From: Shimia isoporae
GTDB taxonomy: Bacteria; Pseudomonadota; Alphaproteobacteria; Rhodobacterales; Rhodobacteraceae
Assembly (NCBI RefSeq): GCF_004346865.1
Contig: NZ_SMGR01000004.1
Location: 62,001-126,000 of the forward strand
Direction: 5' to 3'
DNA: 64,000 bases
Under the pieces are notes generated by a model. That model was not told the DNA's origin, searched no databases, and saw nothing but the letters and a program-made list of their open reading frames with translations. Positions 56,448 through 64,000 of this stretch are shown piece after piece. Numbering within the stretch: position 1 is the first letter of the stretch; every line of letters begins with the position of its first letter. The position numbers were made by a program, and so were the translations under genes.

Positions 56448-56936
56448 TTATTCTTTTACAAATCCCAAAAGAGCCCGTTCTCCACCTCTGTCGACCCAGA
56501 GACCCTCTTCGGTGATTTCAACCACTGTGATGCCGTCGGTGAGTTCATCGCCAACCCGTAAAAGCTGGTCGCCGGTCGGATGCCCGACAATGGCCCAGTC
56601 GCCTCTCCCATCTTCGGCACCAGTACGAACCATGCCTTTGAGAGTGTAGCCAAGGCTGTCTATCGGAGGAGCCGGTGGCTTGGGCGGCTGAGGTTCGCGC
56701 GGTTGTGTCGGTGGCGCTGGCGGTTGAGGTTCTTCCGCGACTACGGTGCCAAAGAGAGCAGGCCATCGTATCGGTGGTTGAGGCTCGTTGCGCGTTACGT
56801 CGGGAGCAGGTTTTGCGGATGCGACCCGTTGATCCGCGGGCGGCACGGGATTTGAGAGTGCTGTTTGAAGCTCAAGCGCGGCAAACGCCAGCCCGGCCAT
56901 AGCAGCCAGAGTAAAAACGAAGGCAATCAGACGCAT
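56448..56936 (-). CDS. gspC: Type II secretion system protein GspC
   Basis: Inner-membrane protein that couples the secretin to the platform; short at 162 residues. One N-terminal membrane segment (about 4-24), a strongly proline-rich linker (about 68-92) and a homology-region domain (about 93-162, with YTLKGMVR). It has no C-terminal PDZ or coiled-coil domain. First gene of the gspC-D-E-F block, separated from gspD by 243 bases without a clear promoter. Confidence 0.82.
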   Translation of the reverse strand: MRLIAFVFTLAAMAGLAFAALELQTALSNPVPPADQRVASAKPAPDVTRNEPQPPIRWPALFGTVVAEEPQPPAPPTQPREPQPPKPPAPPIDSLGYTLKGMVRTGAEDGRGDWAIVGHPTGDQLLRVGDELTDGITVVEITEEGLWVDRGGERALLGFVKE

Positions 56937-57074
56937 GGCGCACCTGTTTTTCTCGAAATATGCTGGTGCCGCAGGGCGAAAGAAATGGGCATGGGCGGCG
57001 AAGGCCTTTCGAGATTGTGGACGCGGATGCGCGCTTCATGGTAGGGTTTTTCCAAAGAATATAAAGAGCATGTG

Positions 57075-57608
57075 ATGCAGGCAGGATCAATTCTCAGAAA
57101 CGCTATGGCAGGCGTGTGCCTATGCCTTGTCGCGGCTTGCGGTGGGGATGGCAATTTCGGCGGTTCGTTCGGCGAAGGCACCTCGTTTGCTTCGCGCTAT
57201 GCTTCGGCGCGCAGCGCACTTGAAGCGGGAAAGTATGACCGCGCCAACCGGATTTACGCTGATCTGGTCGAGACCGCCGGTCCGAACGAAGCAGCTGTGC
57301 GGCTGGAATACGCGCATAGCTTGTTGCGAGGTGAAGAATACGCGGAAGCCAGTGCACAAGCGAGGTTCCTGGCGCAGGGCAGCGAAGGAGCGGATCGGGC
57401 AGCGGCATTGTATGTGTTGGGAACAGCGCAGGATGAACTGGGTCGAGATGCAGCGCAGGCGGGCGATTTCCCACTGGCCAAAAGCCACTTCAGTTCCGCG
57501 CGCTCAGCCCTTACGGAAGCTCTGAAAATCAGCCCTGAAATGGATTCGATCGGGTCGATGGCTGGGCGGTTGAAAGAGATCGAACTAAGGTTGAAATCCC
57601 TGGGTTAG
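57075..57608 (+). CDS. TPR-like lipoprotein within the T2SS cluster
   Basis: Predicted lipoprotein of 177 residues: signal CLCLVAAC with the lipidation Cys about residue 22, followed by a Gly-rich spacer and tetratricopeptide-like helices (LEAGKYDRANRIYADLV, YVLGTAQDELGRDAAQAGDFPLAKSHF). It is encoded opposite to the gsp genes, between gspC and gspM. Pilotins that guide secretins are small lipoproteins, and type IV pilus pilotins have TPRs, so a GspD pilotin role is plausible but unproven. ATG at 57075; a GTG directly before is also in frame. Confidence 0.78.
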   Translation: MQAGSILRNAMAGVCLCLVAACGGDGNFGGSFGEGTSFASRYASARSALEAGKYDRANRIYADLVETAGPNEAAVRLEYAHSLLRGEEYAEASAQARFLAQGSEGADRAAALYVLGTAQDELGRDAAQAGDFPLAKSHFSSARSALTEALKISPEMDSIGSMAGRLKEIELRLKSLG

Positions 57609-57626
57609 AGACTGTTTTTCAGGGTC

Positions 57627-58118
57627 TCAGTTTCGAGGGTGCAGTGCCAGCTCGGCAGACACCACGCCTGAAACGTCAGTCCGCTCCAGTCTGAAGCTGT
57701 TGAGTTCGTAGCCCCAAACCGCCTCGCTGTTAGACAACCAAAGTATCAGAGCATCGAATGCCACTTCGTCAAACCGTAGGGCAAGCGTTCCGTCACCGGG
57801 GTCCGAAAGTCCCGACAGGCTTTCTCGCAGACCAGAGGAAATCAGTGTCTGTTCGACGCCAGACGCGCCAATAGCTGGAGGAGATTTTTGGGGTGCAGTG
57901 GCGCGAAGCAGCGCGTTCTCGGCGGCTCGGTCATTAACCCAAGCCTCCAATGCCCGTGCTTCGTTCAGAGACGAAAGTGCAGTTACCCGATCCTGTGCCA
58001 AGGGTGCGAGCAGTCCAAACCATAGCGCAAGAGGCGCAATGACGCCGACGAGCACACCAAGTAGAGCCCGTTCCCGGCCAGAAAGACGGCCTAGCAGGTC
58101 AATCAGCCGATCAGTCAT
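57627..58118 (-). CDS. gspM: Type II secretion system protein GspM
   Basis: Small inner-membrane platform protein of 163 residues. One membrane segment at about 17-40, a helical region rich in Ala, and a C-terminal ferredoxin-like domain (TLALRFDEVAFDALILWLSN). Identity rests on size, layout and position after gspL, whose stop it overlaps by eight bases. Confidence 0.86.
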   Translation of the reverse strand: MTDRLIDLLGRLSGRERALLGVLVGVIAPLALWFGLLAPLAQDRVTALSSLNEARALEAWVNDRAAENALLRATAPQKSPPAIGASGVEQTLISSGLRESLSGLSDPGDGTLALRFDEVAFDALILWLSNSEAVWGYELNSFRLERTDVSGVVSAELALHPRN

Positions 58119-59253
58119 TCGCCGTCTCCAGTATCAGTTCAAGCAAAACGCCGGAACGCTCACCACCTGCTTCGGAACGCACAACATCAACGCTCAGGTT
58201 TAGGTCACCTAGTGCAGATACCAGTGCTTCGCCGGTCGCAAAGTCGGCCACTTCCAGAACCAACCGTAGCCCGTCGTTTTCGCGATATTCCACTCGTTCA
58301 GGGGTCACGCCGGGAGCGGAAATCAGATCGACAGTTTCGCCAAACAGCGCCAAAGGGGATAATCCGTCGTCGCTTAAAAGCGCCTCTGCGCGGGCTTCCG
58401 AGATGACACGACTGACCTGCGTACGGACATCCAAGACTGGGCCAGACGGAACAAACTGCGCGCGAACGACATCCATCGTTCGGGCAGTCACAATGTCACG
58501 TTCCTGCCGGAGGGCATCGACTGCAACCGTTTGGGCGGTGGCCCATATGCCCACGGCAATCAAGCCAATGATTACTGGCCAGCGCCACGGCAACACTGCT
58601 TGTCTTAGGTGTGCTCGCGTTGCGAACGGATCTTTTCGCAAATCCAGCGCCAATTCGCCATGACCAAGGATTTTGGCCCCGGCATCCTGAGAGTTTTGCA
58701 CTCTGGGTAGGCCCGCGGTGTCAAAAAGCGCGGAAACAGTCTCTAACTCAGGCCCTTCCCACAGAATCGCGTCTGGTGAGGGGCCTTCGGAAAGAGCACG
58801 TTCAAGCAGCAAAGGAGCCAATGAGATTTCTGTTGTAAATCCATCGTCCAGTCCCAGGCGTGCCAACAATCGCTCCTCGGCTTCGTCGTATCGGAAGCTC
58901 CACAGACCAGATGCGGCAGGAAGGGCGACGTAGTCAGGAAGCACGGCTTTACAATCTGACGGTGCGGCCGCCACCCAGTCGATGATCAACTTTTGGTCCG
59001 CAACAAGCGCGCGGGTCCAGTTCTTGTCGTTTCCGGAAAGTGCGAAAGGACGGATTTCCGCAGTGTTAGGGTCTAAAGAGGCGCTGTCCTCGAGTTGACG
59101 CCTGGCCACTTGTTCGCGCGTGCTTCCGCGCAACGATACAGGCAGATCAAGCGGTAAAACGGGCACAAGCTCGCCCGGCACAAGGGTGGTGCCTTCCGGG
59201 CCGGCTTTGGTGGGTGTGACACCCGTCAGCGTCATGTCTTGATCCTGCATCAT
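58111..59253 (-). CDS. gspL: Type II secretion system protein GspL
   Basis: Bitopic platform protein that recruits GspE; 380 residues. The cytoplasmic actin-like domain is about 1-225, the membrane segment about 229-247 (VIIGLIAVGIWATAQTVAV), and the periplasmic ferredoxin-like domain is C-terminal. Start overlaps the gspK stop (ATGA); a second ATG is directly adjacent. Sequence is divergent, but the order K-L-M is decisive. Confidence 0.87.
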   Translation of the reverse strand: MMQDQDMTLTGVTPTKAGPEGTTLVPGELVPVLPLDLPVSLRGSTREQVARRQLEDSASLDPNTAEIRPFALSGNDKNWTRALVADQKLIIDWVAAAPSDCKAVLPDYVALPAASGLWSFRYDEAEERLLARLGLDDGFTTEISLAPLLLERALSEGPSPDAILWEGPELETVSALFDTAGLPRVQNSQDAGAKILGHGELALDLRKDPFATRAHLRQAVLPWRWPVIIGLIAVGIWATAQTVAVDALRQERDIVTARTMDVVRAQFVPSGPVLDVRTQVSRVISEARAEALLSDDGLSPLALFGETVDLISAPGVTPERVEYRENDGLRLVLEVADFATGEALVSALGDLNLSVDVVRSEAGGERSGVLLELILETAND

Positions 59254-60164
59254 GGCCTATCTGACAAACGATAAGCGACCCGTGGCGCAAGAGGAAGCGG
59301 ACGACGTTCAAAGACGGTCAGGCGTGTCACTCTCCTGCCACGTCCTTCGGGTTCTGTTGTGGCGGTCAGTTCCACGGCCACCCAGTCGGTCGCAACTGAG
59401 AAACGATTGTCTTCCAGATTTCCGGCAACCTCGAAGCCACCGACACCACCAAGCCGGGTACGAAAGTCATCTATTGAAACAAGAGGCTCGCGGAGGCGTT
59501 CGTTTGTAAGCCGGTTCCAGCCTGACAATGGAACACCCGGCAACATGGCATCCAGAACTTCGGGTGGCGCTGTATTGACGTTGAGTACACTGTCGCTTGG
59601 TAAGGCGGAGATAAATGGCAGCAGTTTGTCGAGTTCATTTTCACGCCATTCGGGCATAATGCGAAGCTGTTCTAACATCAGAACAGGGCCACCAACGTGC
59701 GTGATTGGTGGGGTTCGGTTTTCAAAACTGTCCTGCTTTTGTCCGGGTGTGAGGAACTTCGCGAGTGCATCACCCCGTGCGGCGGGTAACCCGAGACGTT
59801 GTAACAGGCGGTCGAAAGCGGCACGGCTGAATGTGTCCTCCGGGTTTGCCAGCCAGTTCACGTTAAAGCGGCCTTGAAGATCATAGGGTTTTAGCGAAAG
59901 TGTGCCGCGATCAACCGGAATAGCTTCCCATTCCTGCGCCCAGGAATCGTTGGCATGATCGATGCTACGAACATCCCGTAGAAGAGCGGTTCGCATCATT
60001 GCCTCGCCTCCATCCAGAGCCAGTCGTAATTGCGCGGCGTCCTGATCAGCAAGCCGGCGGGCAAAACTCTCGTTTGCACGAGACAGCAAGAGAACGGCCA
60101 CAGCGGACAAGGCCGCGACAAGGATCAGCGCATTCAAAAGAACAAAGCCACGATTGTCGTTCAT
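59250..60164 (-). CDS. gspK: Type II secretion system minor pseudopilin GspK
   Basis: Tip pseudopilin of 304 residues. The prepilin signal NDNRG/FVLLNALIL is short, with Phe at +1 and Asn rather than Glu at +5, as expected for GspK. The globular domain contains the LTPGQ and VNVNTAPPEVLDAML motifs of the family. Overlaps gspJ and gspL by four bases. Confidence 0.9.
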   Translation of the reverse strand: MNDNRGFVLLNALILVAALSAVAVLLLSRANESFARRLADQDAAQLRLALDGGEAMMRTALLRDVRSIDHANDSWAQEWEAIPVDRGTLSLKPYDLQGRFNVNWLANPEDTFSRAAFDRLLQRLGLPAARGDALAKFLTPGQKQDSFENRTPPITHVGGPVLMLEQLRIMPEWRENELDKLLPFISALPSDSVLNVNTAPPEVLDAMLPGVPLSGWNRLTNERLREPLVSIDDFRTRLGGVGGFEVAGNLEDNRFSVATDWVAVELTATTEPEGRGRRVTRLTVFERRPLPLAPRVAYRLSDRP

Positions 60165-60817
60165 TGCAGCACCTCGACAAGGCGTAGATTTCCGAAATCG
60201 CGTGTGCGCAGAGTGATTTCCACCGCGACAGGAAGTTGGTCCGTGTATCCGTTTGCCGCCAGCGGACCGCGGTCACTGTCTTGTGCTGGCGCGGTGGTCG
60301 CCGGAGCCGGATTCGGGTCGTTTGTGCCATCAACCCAGCCGCGGACGGGCCAATACGTGCGAAGTGACAGAGAGGAAACGCCAGACAATACGGTTTGCTC
60401 AGGGCTTTTTGCCGTTGCGTTGGCGGGTGCCAACACGGGCCAGTGCTGACGCGTCAGCGTCCCTTCCGAGGTTACTCGCCATTCAATCCTGTGAAATCCC
60501 AATGCATCCACTGGTGGCAGGTCGGATTGGCCGGAAACAGAAATTTCGAATCCGCCAGGTGTGGACAGAAGTGCCGAAAGAGGCCGTGAATCTCCCGGTG
60601 GGTTGAACAGAAGCGGTGCTGCGTTGGCGATGTCGGCCCGCAAAAGAGCCAGGCTGCGCGACAATTCGGCGGTTTCGGTTGAACTCGTCTCCAGTCTGTC
60701 CCGCATCCGCAGCGTTCCTGTCATCAACTGCAGACCCATGACTGCGACCAAAGCAAAGAGCGCCATCGCCACAACGAGCTCAAGTAATGACAGTCCGGCA
60801 TCGGATTGAACTTTCAT
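60161..60817 (-). CDS. gspJ: Type II secretion system minor pseudopilin GspJ
   Basis: Minor pseudopilin of 218 residues. N-terminal methylation site DAG/LSLLELVVAMALFALV with Glu at +5. The C-terminal domain includes GFHRIEWRVTSEGTLTRQHW, a region typical of GspJ. Coupled to gspI and gspK by four-base overlaps. Confidence 0.9.
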   Translation of the reverse strand: MKVQSDAGLSLLELVVAMALFALVAVMGLQLMTGTLRMRDRLETSSTETAELSRSLALLRADIANAAPLLFNPPGDSRPLSALLSTPGGFEISVSGQSDLPPVDALGFHRIEWRVTSEGTLTRQHWPVLAPANATAKSPEQTVLSGVSSLSLRTYWPVRGWVDGTNDPNPAPATTAPAQDSDRGPLAANGYTDQLPVAVEITLRTRDFGNLRLVEVLQ

Positions 60818-61218
60818 AGCCCCGGACCCGCGTTGGGCGAAGCGATCCAGGTTATCCGAAGCGCGCCCGGGCCTCCGTTGCCTTCGGCAAGTTGTGCCCG
60901 AATGGTTGCCTCGGTAAAACCGCCTTCTGTCCCACGCAGGGTCTCGGTTATTCGGAACCGCAATCCGCCCATGGTGACTTCTGCCGGCAGAGCCCGCCCG
61001 CCGGGCAAACGCAGTTCTTCGGCGCGATTGTCCGCGACAACCCCGGCGAGAAGGCGGGCTTTCTCCTGTGTTATGGTAATTCCGGACTGATCCACTGCGG
61101 TCAGCACCGCGAGCGTTCCCACCGCCATGACGAACACAGCAACAACCAGCTCCAGAAGGCTAAGCCCCGCGTCGGATTGGCCGTTTTCGGCAATATTAGT
61201 CTCTAGTTCTGGCTGCAT
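60814..61218 (-). CDS. gspI: Type II secretion system minor pseudopilin GspI
   Basis: Minor pseudopilin of 134 residues. Prepilin cleavage site SDAG/LSLLELVVAVFVMAVG with Glu at +5 and an 18-residue leader. The C-terminus (RFRITETLRG) fits GspI. Overlaps gspH by 16 bases and gspJ by four. Confidence 0.88.
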   Translation of the reverse strand: MQPELETNIAENGQSDAGLSLLELVVAVFVMAVGTLAVLTAVDQSGITITQEKARLLAGVVADNRAEELRLPGGRALPAEVTMGGLRFRITETLRGTEGGFTEATIRAQLAEGNGGPGALRITWIASPNAGPGL

Positions 61219-61661
61219 GTGACCTCCGCCCAGCCATCACTTTCACAGGAAGCGCTGCCACTTTCCGAGCTGAAGAACCTAATTTGAAACGCAGTGGTTT
61301 GTCCATTCGGTAGAAAGGTAACTTCCGGAGAGTCAAAGCTTTGACCCGCGCCAATCGGACCCAAGTTCTGGAAGGCAACGCGGCCGCGCCAACGAATTAT
61401 CTGGCTTGATTGTTCCCAGCCGCCTTGTGTTCGCGCCATCAAGGCGACCCCGCGGGGTTCGATACGCAGACCACGCAATTGCTGCTTGTGAATGGCGAGT
61501 GTTCGACTGTTTTCAAATAGAGACTGAAATCTTGCAGCGTCAGAAGGGGCATTGTTCCCGTCGTTTCGCAAAGGCAGAGATATTCCTACCGCCAGCACAG
61601 ACAAGACCGCAACAACGACCAGTAACTCGATCAGGCTAACACCGGCGTCGGCGGGTTTCAC
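61203..61661 (-). CDS. gspH: Type II secretion system minor pseudopilin GspH
   Basis: Minor pseudopilin of 152 residues. Cleavage site ADAG/VSLIELLVVVAVLSVL with Glu at +5 and a very short leader. The rest matches the FimT/GspH fold (SRTLAIHKQQLRGLRIEP). Overlaps the gspG stop by four bases. Confidence 0.88.
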   Translation of the reverse strand: MKPADAGVSLIELLVVVAVLSVLAVGISLPLRNDGNNAPSDAARFQSLFENSRTLAIHKQQLRGLRIEPRGVALMARTQGGWEQSSQIIRWRGRVAFQNLGPIGAGQSFDSPEVTFLPNGQTTAFQIRFFSSESGSASCESDGWAEVTCSQN

Positions 61662-62110
61662 TGCCCGAGGGTCCAGGACCCAATATCGGCGTCAGCGCCT
61701 GAACCGCCCTGCGCCCCGTCTGCGCCGTAGGAAAACACGTCAAAGTCTCCATGCACGCCGGGTGCGAGATATTGGTAAGGTGTCCCCCAGGGGTCCACGG
61801 GCAAACGATCCATGTATCCGCCGGTAGCCCAATTTTTTGGAGCGGGTTCCGAAGTGGGTGCGGTGACAAGCGCGGCCAGACCCTGTTCCGTGGTCGGGTA
61901 TCGGAAATTATCGAGCCTATAAAGGTTCACGGCGCTCACGATGGCTGCGATGTCGGCTTGCGCGCGAGCCGCGCGGGCTTGATCTGGGCGGTCGATGACG
62001 CGCGGCACAATCACCAAAGCAAGCACCGAAAGGATCACCACCACGACCATCAGTTCCAGCAAGGAAAACCCCGAGTCGCGCGTGTGTTCCGTGTCACCTG
62101 AGTTGTGCAT
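61658..62110 (-). CDS. gspG: Type II secretion system major pseudopilin GspG
   Basis: Main building block of the pseudopilus; 150 residues. Cleavage site RDSG/FSLLELMVVVVILSVL with Phe at +1 and Glu at +5. The major-pseudopilin signature is clear: YRLDNFRYPTTEQGL, then VDPWGTPYQYLAPG and the calcium-site region DVFSYGADG. First gene of gspG-H-I-J-K-L-M and divergent from gspO; the 100-base gap must hold the promoters of both. Confidence 0.95.
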   Translation of the reverse strand: MHNSGDTEHTRDSGFSLLELMVVVVILSVLALVIVPRVIDRPDQARAARAQADIAAIVSAVNLYRLDNFRYPTTEQGLAALVTAPTSEPAPKNWATGGYMDRLPVDPWGTPYQYLAPGVHGDFDVFSYGADGAQGGSGADADIGSWTLGQ

Positions 62111-62210
62111 TTTCGCCCCGCATTGTCCCGTATTTGTTTTGGCACATCATATGCGGGCTGCTGGGGGGCTGGCAATTGGCAAACGTGCTTCCGGACCGTA
62201 GAACCACACT

Positions 62211-63008
62211 ATGTTTCAAACAGATGCTATAGTTGGTCCGGATGGTGGGGTGATCATTTTTCTGATCCTGCTCTCGCCCGCGGTTGGATCTTTTCTGGCG
62301 GTGCTGATTGACAGATTGCCGCGTGGTGAAGACGCTTTGATTGCCCGGTCTCGCTGTCGTAGCTGCCGCAACGCGCTGACATGGCGCGATCTGATTCCTT
62401 TGGTTTCTTTTTTCGCCTCGCGTGGTGTGTGTCGCCACTGCGGTGCTCCCGTGCCGCAGTGGTTGTTGGCGATGGAAGTCTCGGCTTTGGTGATTGCGCT
62501 GGTGCTTATCTTGCTGTGGCCTGAGAGTTGGCCGATACATGCGATGGCTGTCGATTTGGCATTTCTTTGGCTGTTGTTGGCGCTGTTTGCGGCGGACCTA
62601 AAATGGATGAGGCTTCCCGATTTGCTCACGGGAGCGTTGTTTGGTCTTGTCCTTCTTCGAAGCCTGGTGTTGCCGGGCATGGCTACGGGAGCCGCCTTAG
62701 CCGGTGCGGTTCTCGGGAGCATGAGTTTCCTGATTTTGCGGTGGGCTTACTTGCGTTTTCGCCGTCGTGAAGGGCTGGGCTTGGGCGACGTGAAGCTTAT
62801 GGCGGGATTAGGAGCTTTTGCGGGGCCTTTGGATCTGCCGTTGTTGATCCTTGTTGCGGCTCTGTTGACGCTGGCGAGCGCATTGGTTTTACGTGTGTCG
62901 GGCAAGCAGGTTAACGTTGCAACCCCGTTTCCATTCGGCGCGGCGCTCTGTCTTTCAGGGGCGCTACTTTGGGTGGCTTATGCGACAGCAGTGATTGTTC
63001 CGGCATGA
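62211..63008 (+). CDS. gspO: Prepilin peptidase / N-methyltransferase (GspO/PilD-like)
   Basis: A24 aspartic protease that cleaves and methylates the five pseudopilins encoded next to it; 265 residues with about eight membrane segments. The zinc-type Cys pairs CRSC and CRHC are in the N-terminal cytosolic loop. The catalytic aspartates are in AADLKWMRLPD and GLGDVKLM. The N-terminal PPRG methyltransferase-type segment is reduced to DRLPRGE. Divergent from gspG. Confidence 0.93.
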   Translation: MFQTDAIVGPDGGVIIFLILLSPAVGSFLAVLIDRLPRGEDALIARSRCRSCRNALTWRDLIPLVSFFASRGVCRHCGAPVPQWLLAMEVSALVIALVLILLWPESWPIHAMAVDLAFLWLLLALFAADLKWMRLPDLLTGALFGLVLLRSLVLPGMATGAALAGAVLGSMSFLILRWAYLRFRRREGLGLGDVKLMAGLGAFAGPLDLPLLILVAALLTLASALVLRVSGKQVNVATPFPFGAALCLSGALLWVAYATAVIVPA

Positions 63009-63114
63009 ATGAGAGCGGATTACGCACTGGACCTGACCGGCGACTGAAGGCATTCTCCGCGCCAAAATGAACCGCGCCGTTGGGGTGCGTCCAGAAAAAA
63101 CAAATTGAGATTTC

Positions 63115-64000
63115 ATGACCCGTAAACTGGTTCTCGCGCTTTTGGTTTCAACTGCGATTGCAACTGTTTCTGCCGCTGAAGACGCGACCGATTCGCCTGT
63201 TGTTCCAAGCACAATGGAAGAGATTGAAAACGCGTATCGCGCTCAGGATTTCGCCGCAGTCCGCGCTGGTCTGAAAATGCTGGCGGAGACCGAGCCAACG
63301 GGGAATGTGGCTTATCGCTACGCCAGAATTTTGCTGGATGAGCGCAGTGGTCCGGTTGACCCTCAAGAAGCCGCTGAATGGCTGTCAAAAGCCGTAGAAG
63401 CGGAATATGCGCCTGCTCATACCTTGCTTGCCCGTCTTTTGTTGAGCGGCGGTGAGGTGCCGCGCGATGCGGAGCGCGCAGCTCGGCTGTTGCAGGATGG
63501 TGCTACCCGTGGCGAGCAAGAGGCTCAGTACTATCTCGCATTGCTGTCTCTGGCCGGTGATGGCGTAGAGCAAAACGAGCGCGATGCGTTTGTATGGTTT
63601 CGTGCGGCCGCAGAACAGGGCCATGTTGAATCTGCCTATGAATTGAGCCGCCTGTATTCCCGCGGGATCGGGACAGAAATGGACACCCAAAAAGCGTTGG
63701 ATTGGCTGCGGCGAGCTGCGAGCGACGGTCACGTTCCAGCACAGTTCTTTTTGGCGAACGCGCTGGAAAGTGGTCAAGGCGCAAAGCAAGACCGGAACGA
63801 AGCTTTAGATTGGTTTCGCAAAGCAGCCGAAGGCGGTCATCCTTTGGCAATGCGGATTGTTGGAACAAAATATTTGCAGGGTGAAGGGGTCTATCAGGAC
63901 ACTGACGCTGCGATTGAGTGGCTCACCAAAGCCGCCGATGCGGGCGAACCCGGCGCTCTGTTTAACCTTGGTTTGATGTATGGAACCGGCGAGCAAGTCG
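63115..64000 (+). CDS. Sel1-repeat (SLR/TPR) exported protein, 3' end missing
   Basis: Open to the right edge: 295 codons visible, no stop reached. ATG at 63115 with GAGA upstream. A signal peptide (about 1-20, cut after VSA) is followed by Sel1-like repeats of about 36 residues, each with an A-x4-W-x2-AA-E-G pattern, such as AFVWFRAAAEQGH, ALDWLRRAASDGH and ALDWFRKAAEGGH. At least six repeats are seen. Sel1 proteins are periplasmic or envelope scaffolds; the specific role is unknown. It follows gspO by 106 bases, so a link to the T2SS is possible but not shown. Confidence 0.85.
   Translation, partial: MTRKLVLALLVSTAIATVSAAEDATDSPVVPSTMEEIENAYRAQDFAAVRAGLKMLAETEPTGNVAYRYARILLDERSGPVDPQEAAEWLSKAVEAEYAPAHTLLARLLLSGGEVPRDAERAARLLQDGATRGEQEAQYYLALLSLAGDGVEQNERDAFVWFRAAAEQGHVESAYELSRLYSRGIGTEMDTQKALDWLRRAASDGHVPAQFFLANALESGQGAKQDRNEALDWFRKAAEGGHPLAMRIVGTKYLQGEGVYQDTDAAIEWLTKAADAGEPGALFNLGLMYGTGEQV

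Overview
The window is chromosomal DNA from an alphaproteobacterium, most likely a marine Rhodobacterales (roseobacter-type) species. The evidence is the conserved block mltA-tim44-fxsA-secB-dnaQ-coaE-aroE-maf on one side and hemJ-rho-mnmE-mnmG-rsmG-parA-parB on the other, the usual layout around an alphaproteobacterial replication origin, together with protein sequences typical of that group. No tRNA, rRNA, IS element, prophage or CRISPR array was seen.

Region 1 (1-26 kb) is a housekeeping core. It opens with the 3' part of hslU, a DUF900-type lipoprotein hydrolase, an MFS transporter and an Smr-domain protein. Genes on the left (maf to mltA) mostly run leftwards and genes on the right (hemJ to parB) run rightwards, away from a 411-bp non-coding stretch at 9734-10144. 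That stretch carries one perfect and several near-perfect DnaA boxes plus AT-rich tracts and is proposed as oriC. Two perfect 16-bp parS sites lie inside mnmG and rsmG, just before parAB. Further right are DUF454, hemW-rdgB-rph, hrcA-grpE, a TPM-domain protein and mutS.

Region 2 (26-29.5 kb) is a short mixed stretch: ribokinase, an exported MsrA, and a class IV aminotransferase followed by a sulfotransferase-like gene.

Region 3 (29.5-51.6 kb) is a surface polysaccharide locus. rfbCBDA makes dTDP-L-rhamnose, and manC makes GDP-mannose. There are three glycosyltransferase genes (one a 1065-residue GT2+GT4 fusion), an undecaprenyl-phosphate sugar transferase, and an ABC export system (KpsM-like permease, KpsE-like co-polymerase, KpsT-like ATPase). 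Five sulfotransferase-type P-loop proteins are interspersed. Together they suggest a sulfated, rhamnose-containing capsule or exopolysaccharide. Within it lies a large secreted beta-propeller/RTX protein gene whose single reading frame is broken by two in-frame TAG codons.

Region 4 (51.6-63 kb) holds a type II secretion system: gspG-H-I-J-K-L-M and gspC-D-E-F on the minus strand, with a TPR lipoprotein on the plus strand between the two blocks and a prepilin peptidase (gspO) divergent from gspG. The window ends inside a Sel1-repeat protein gene.
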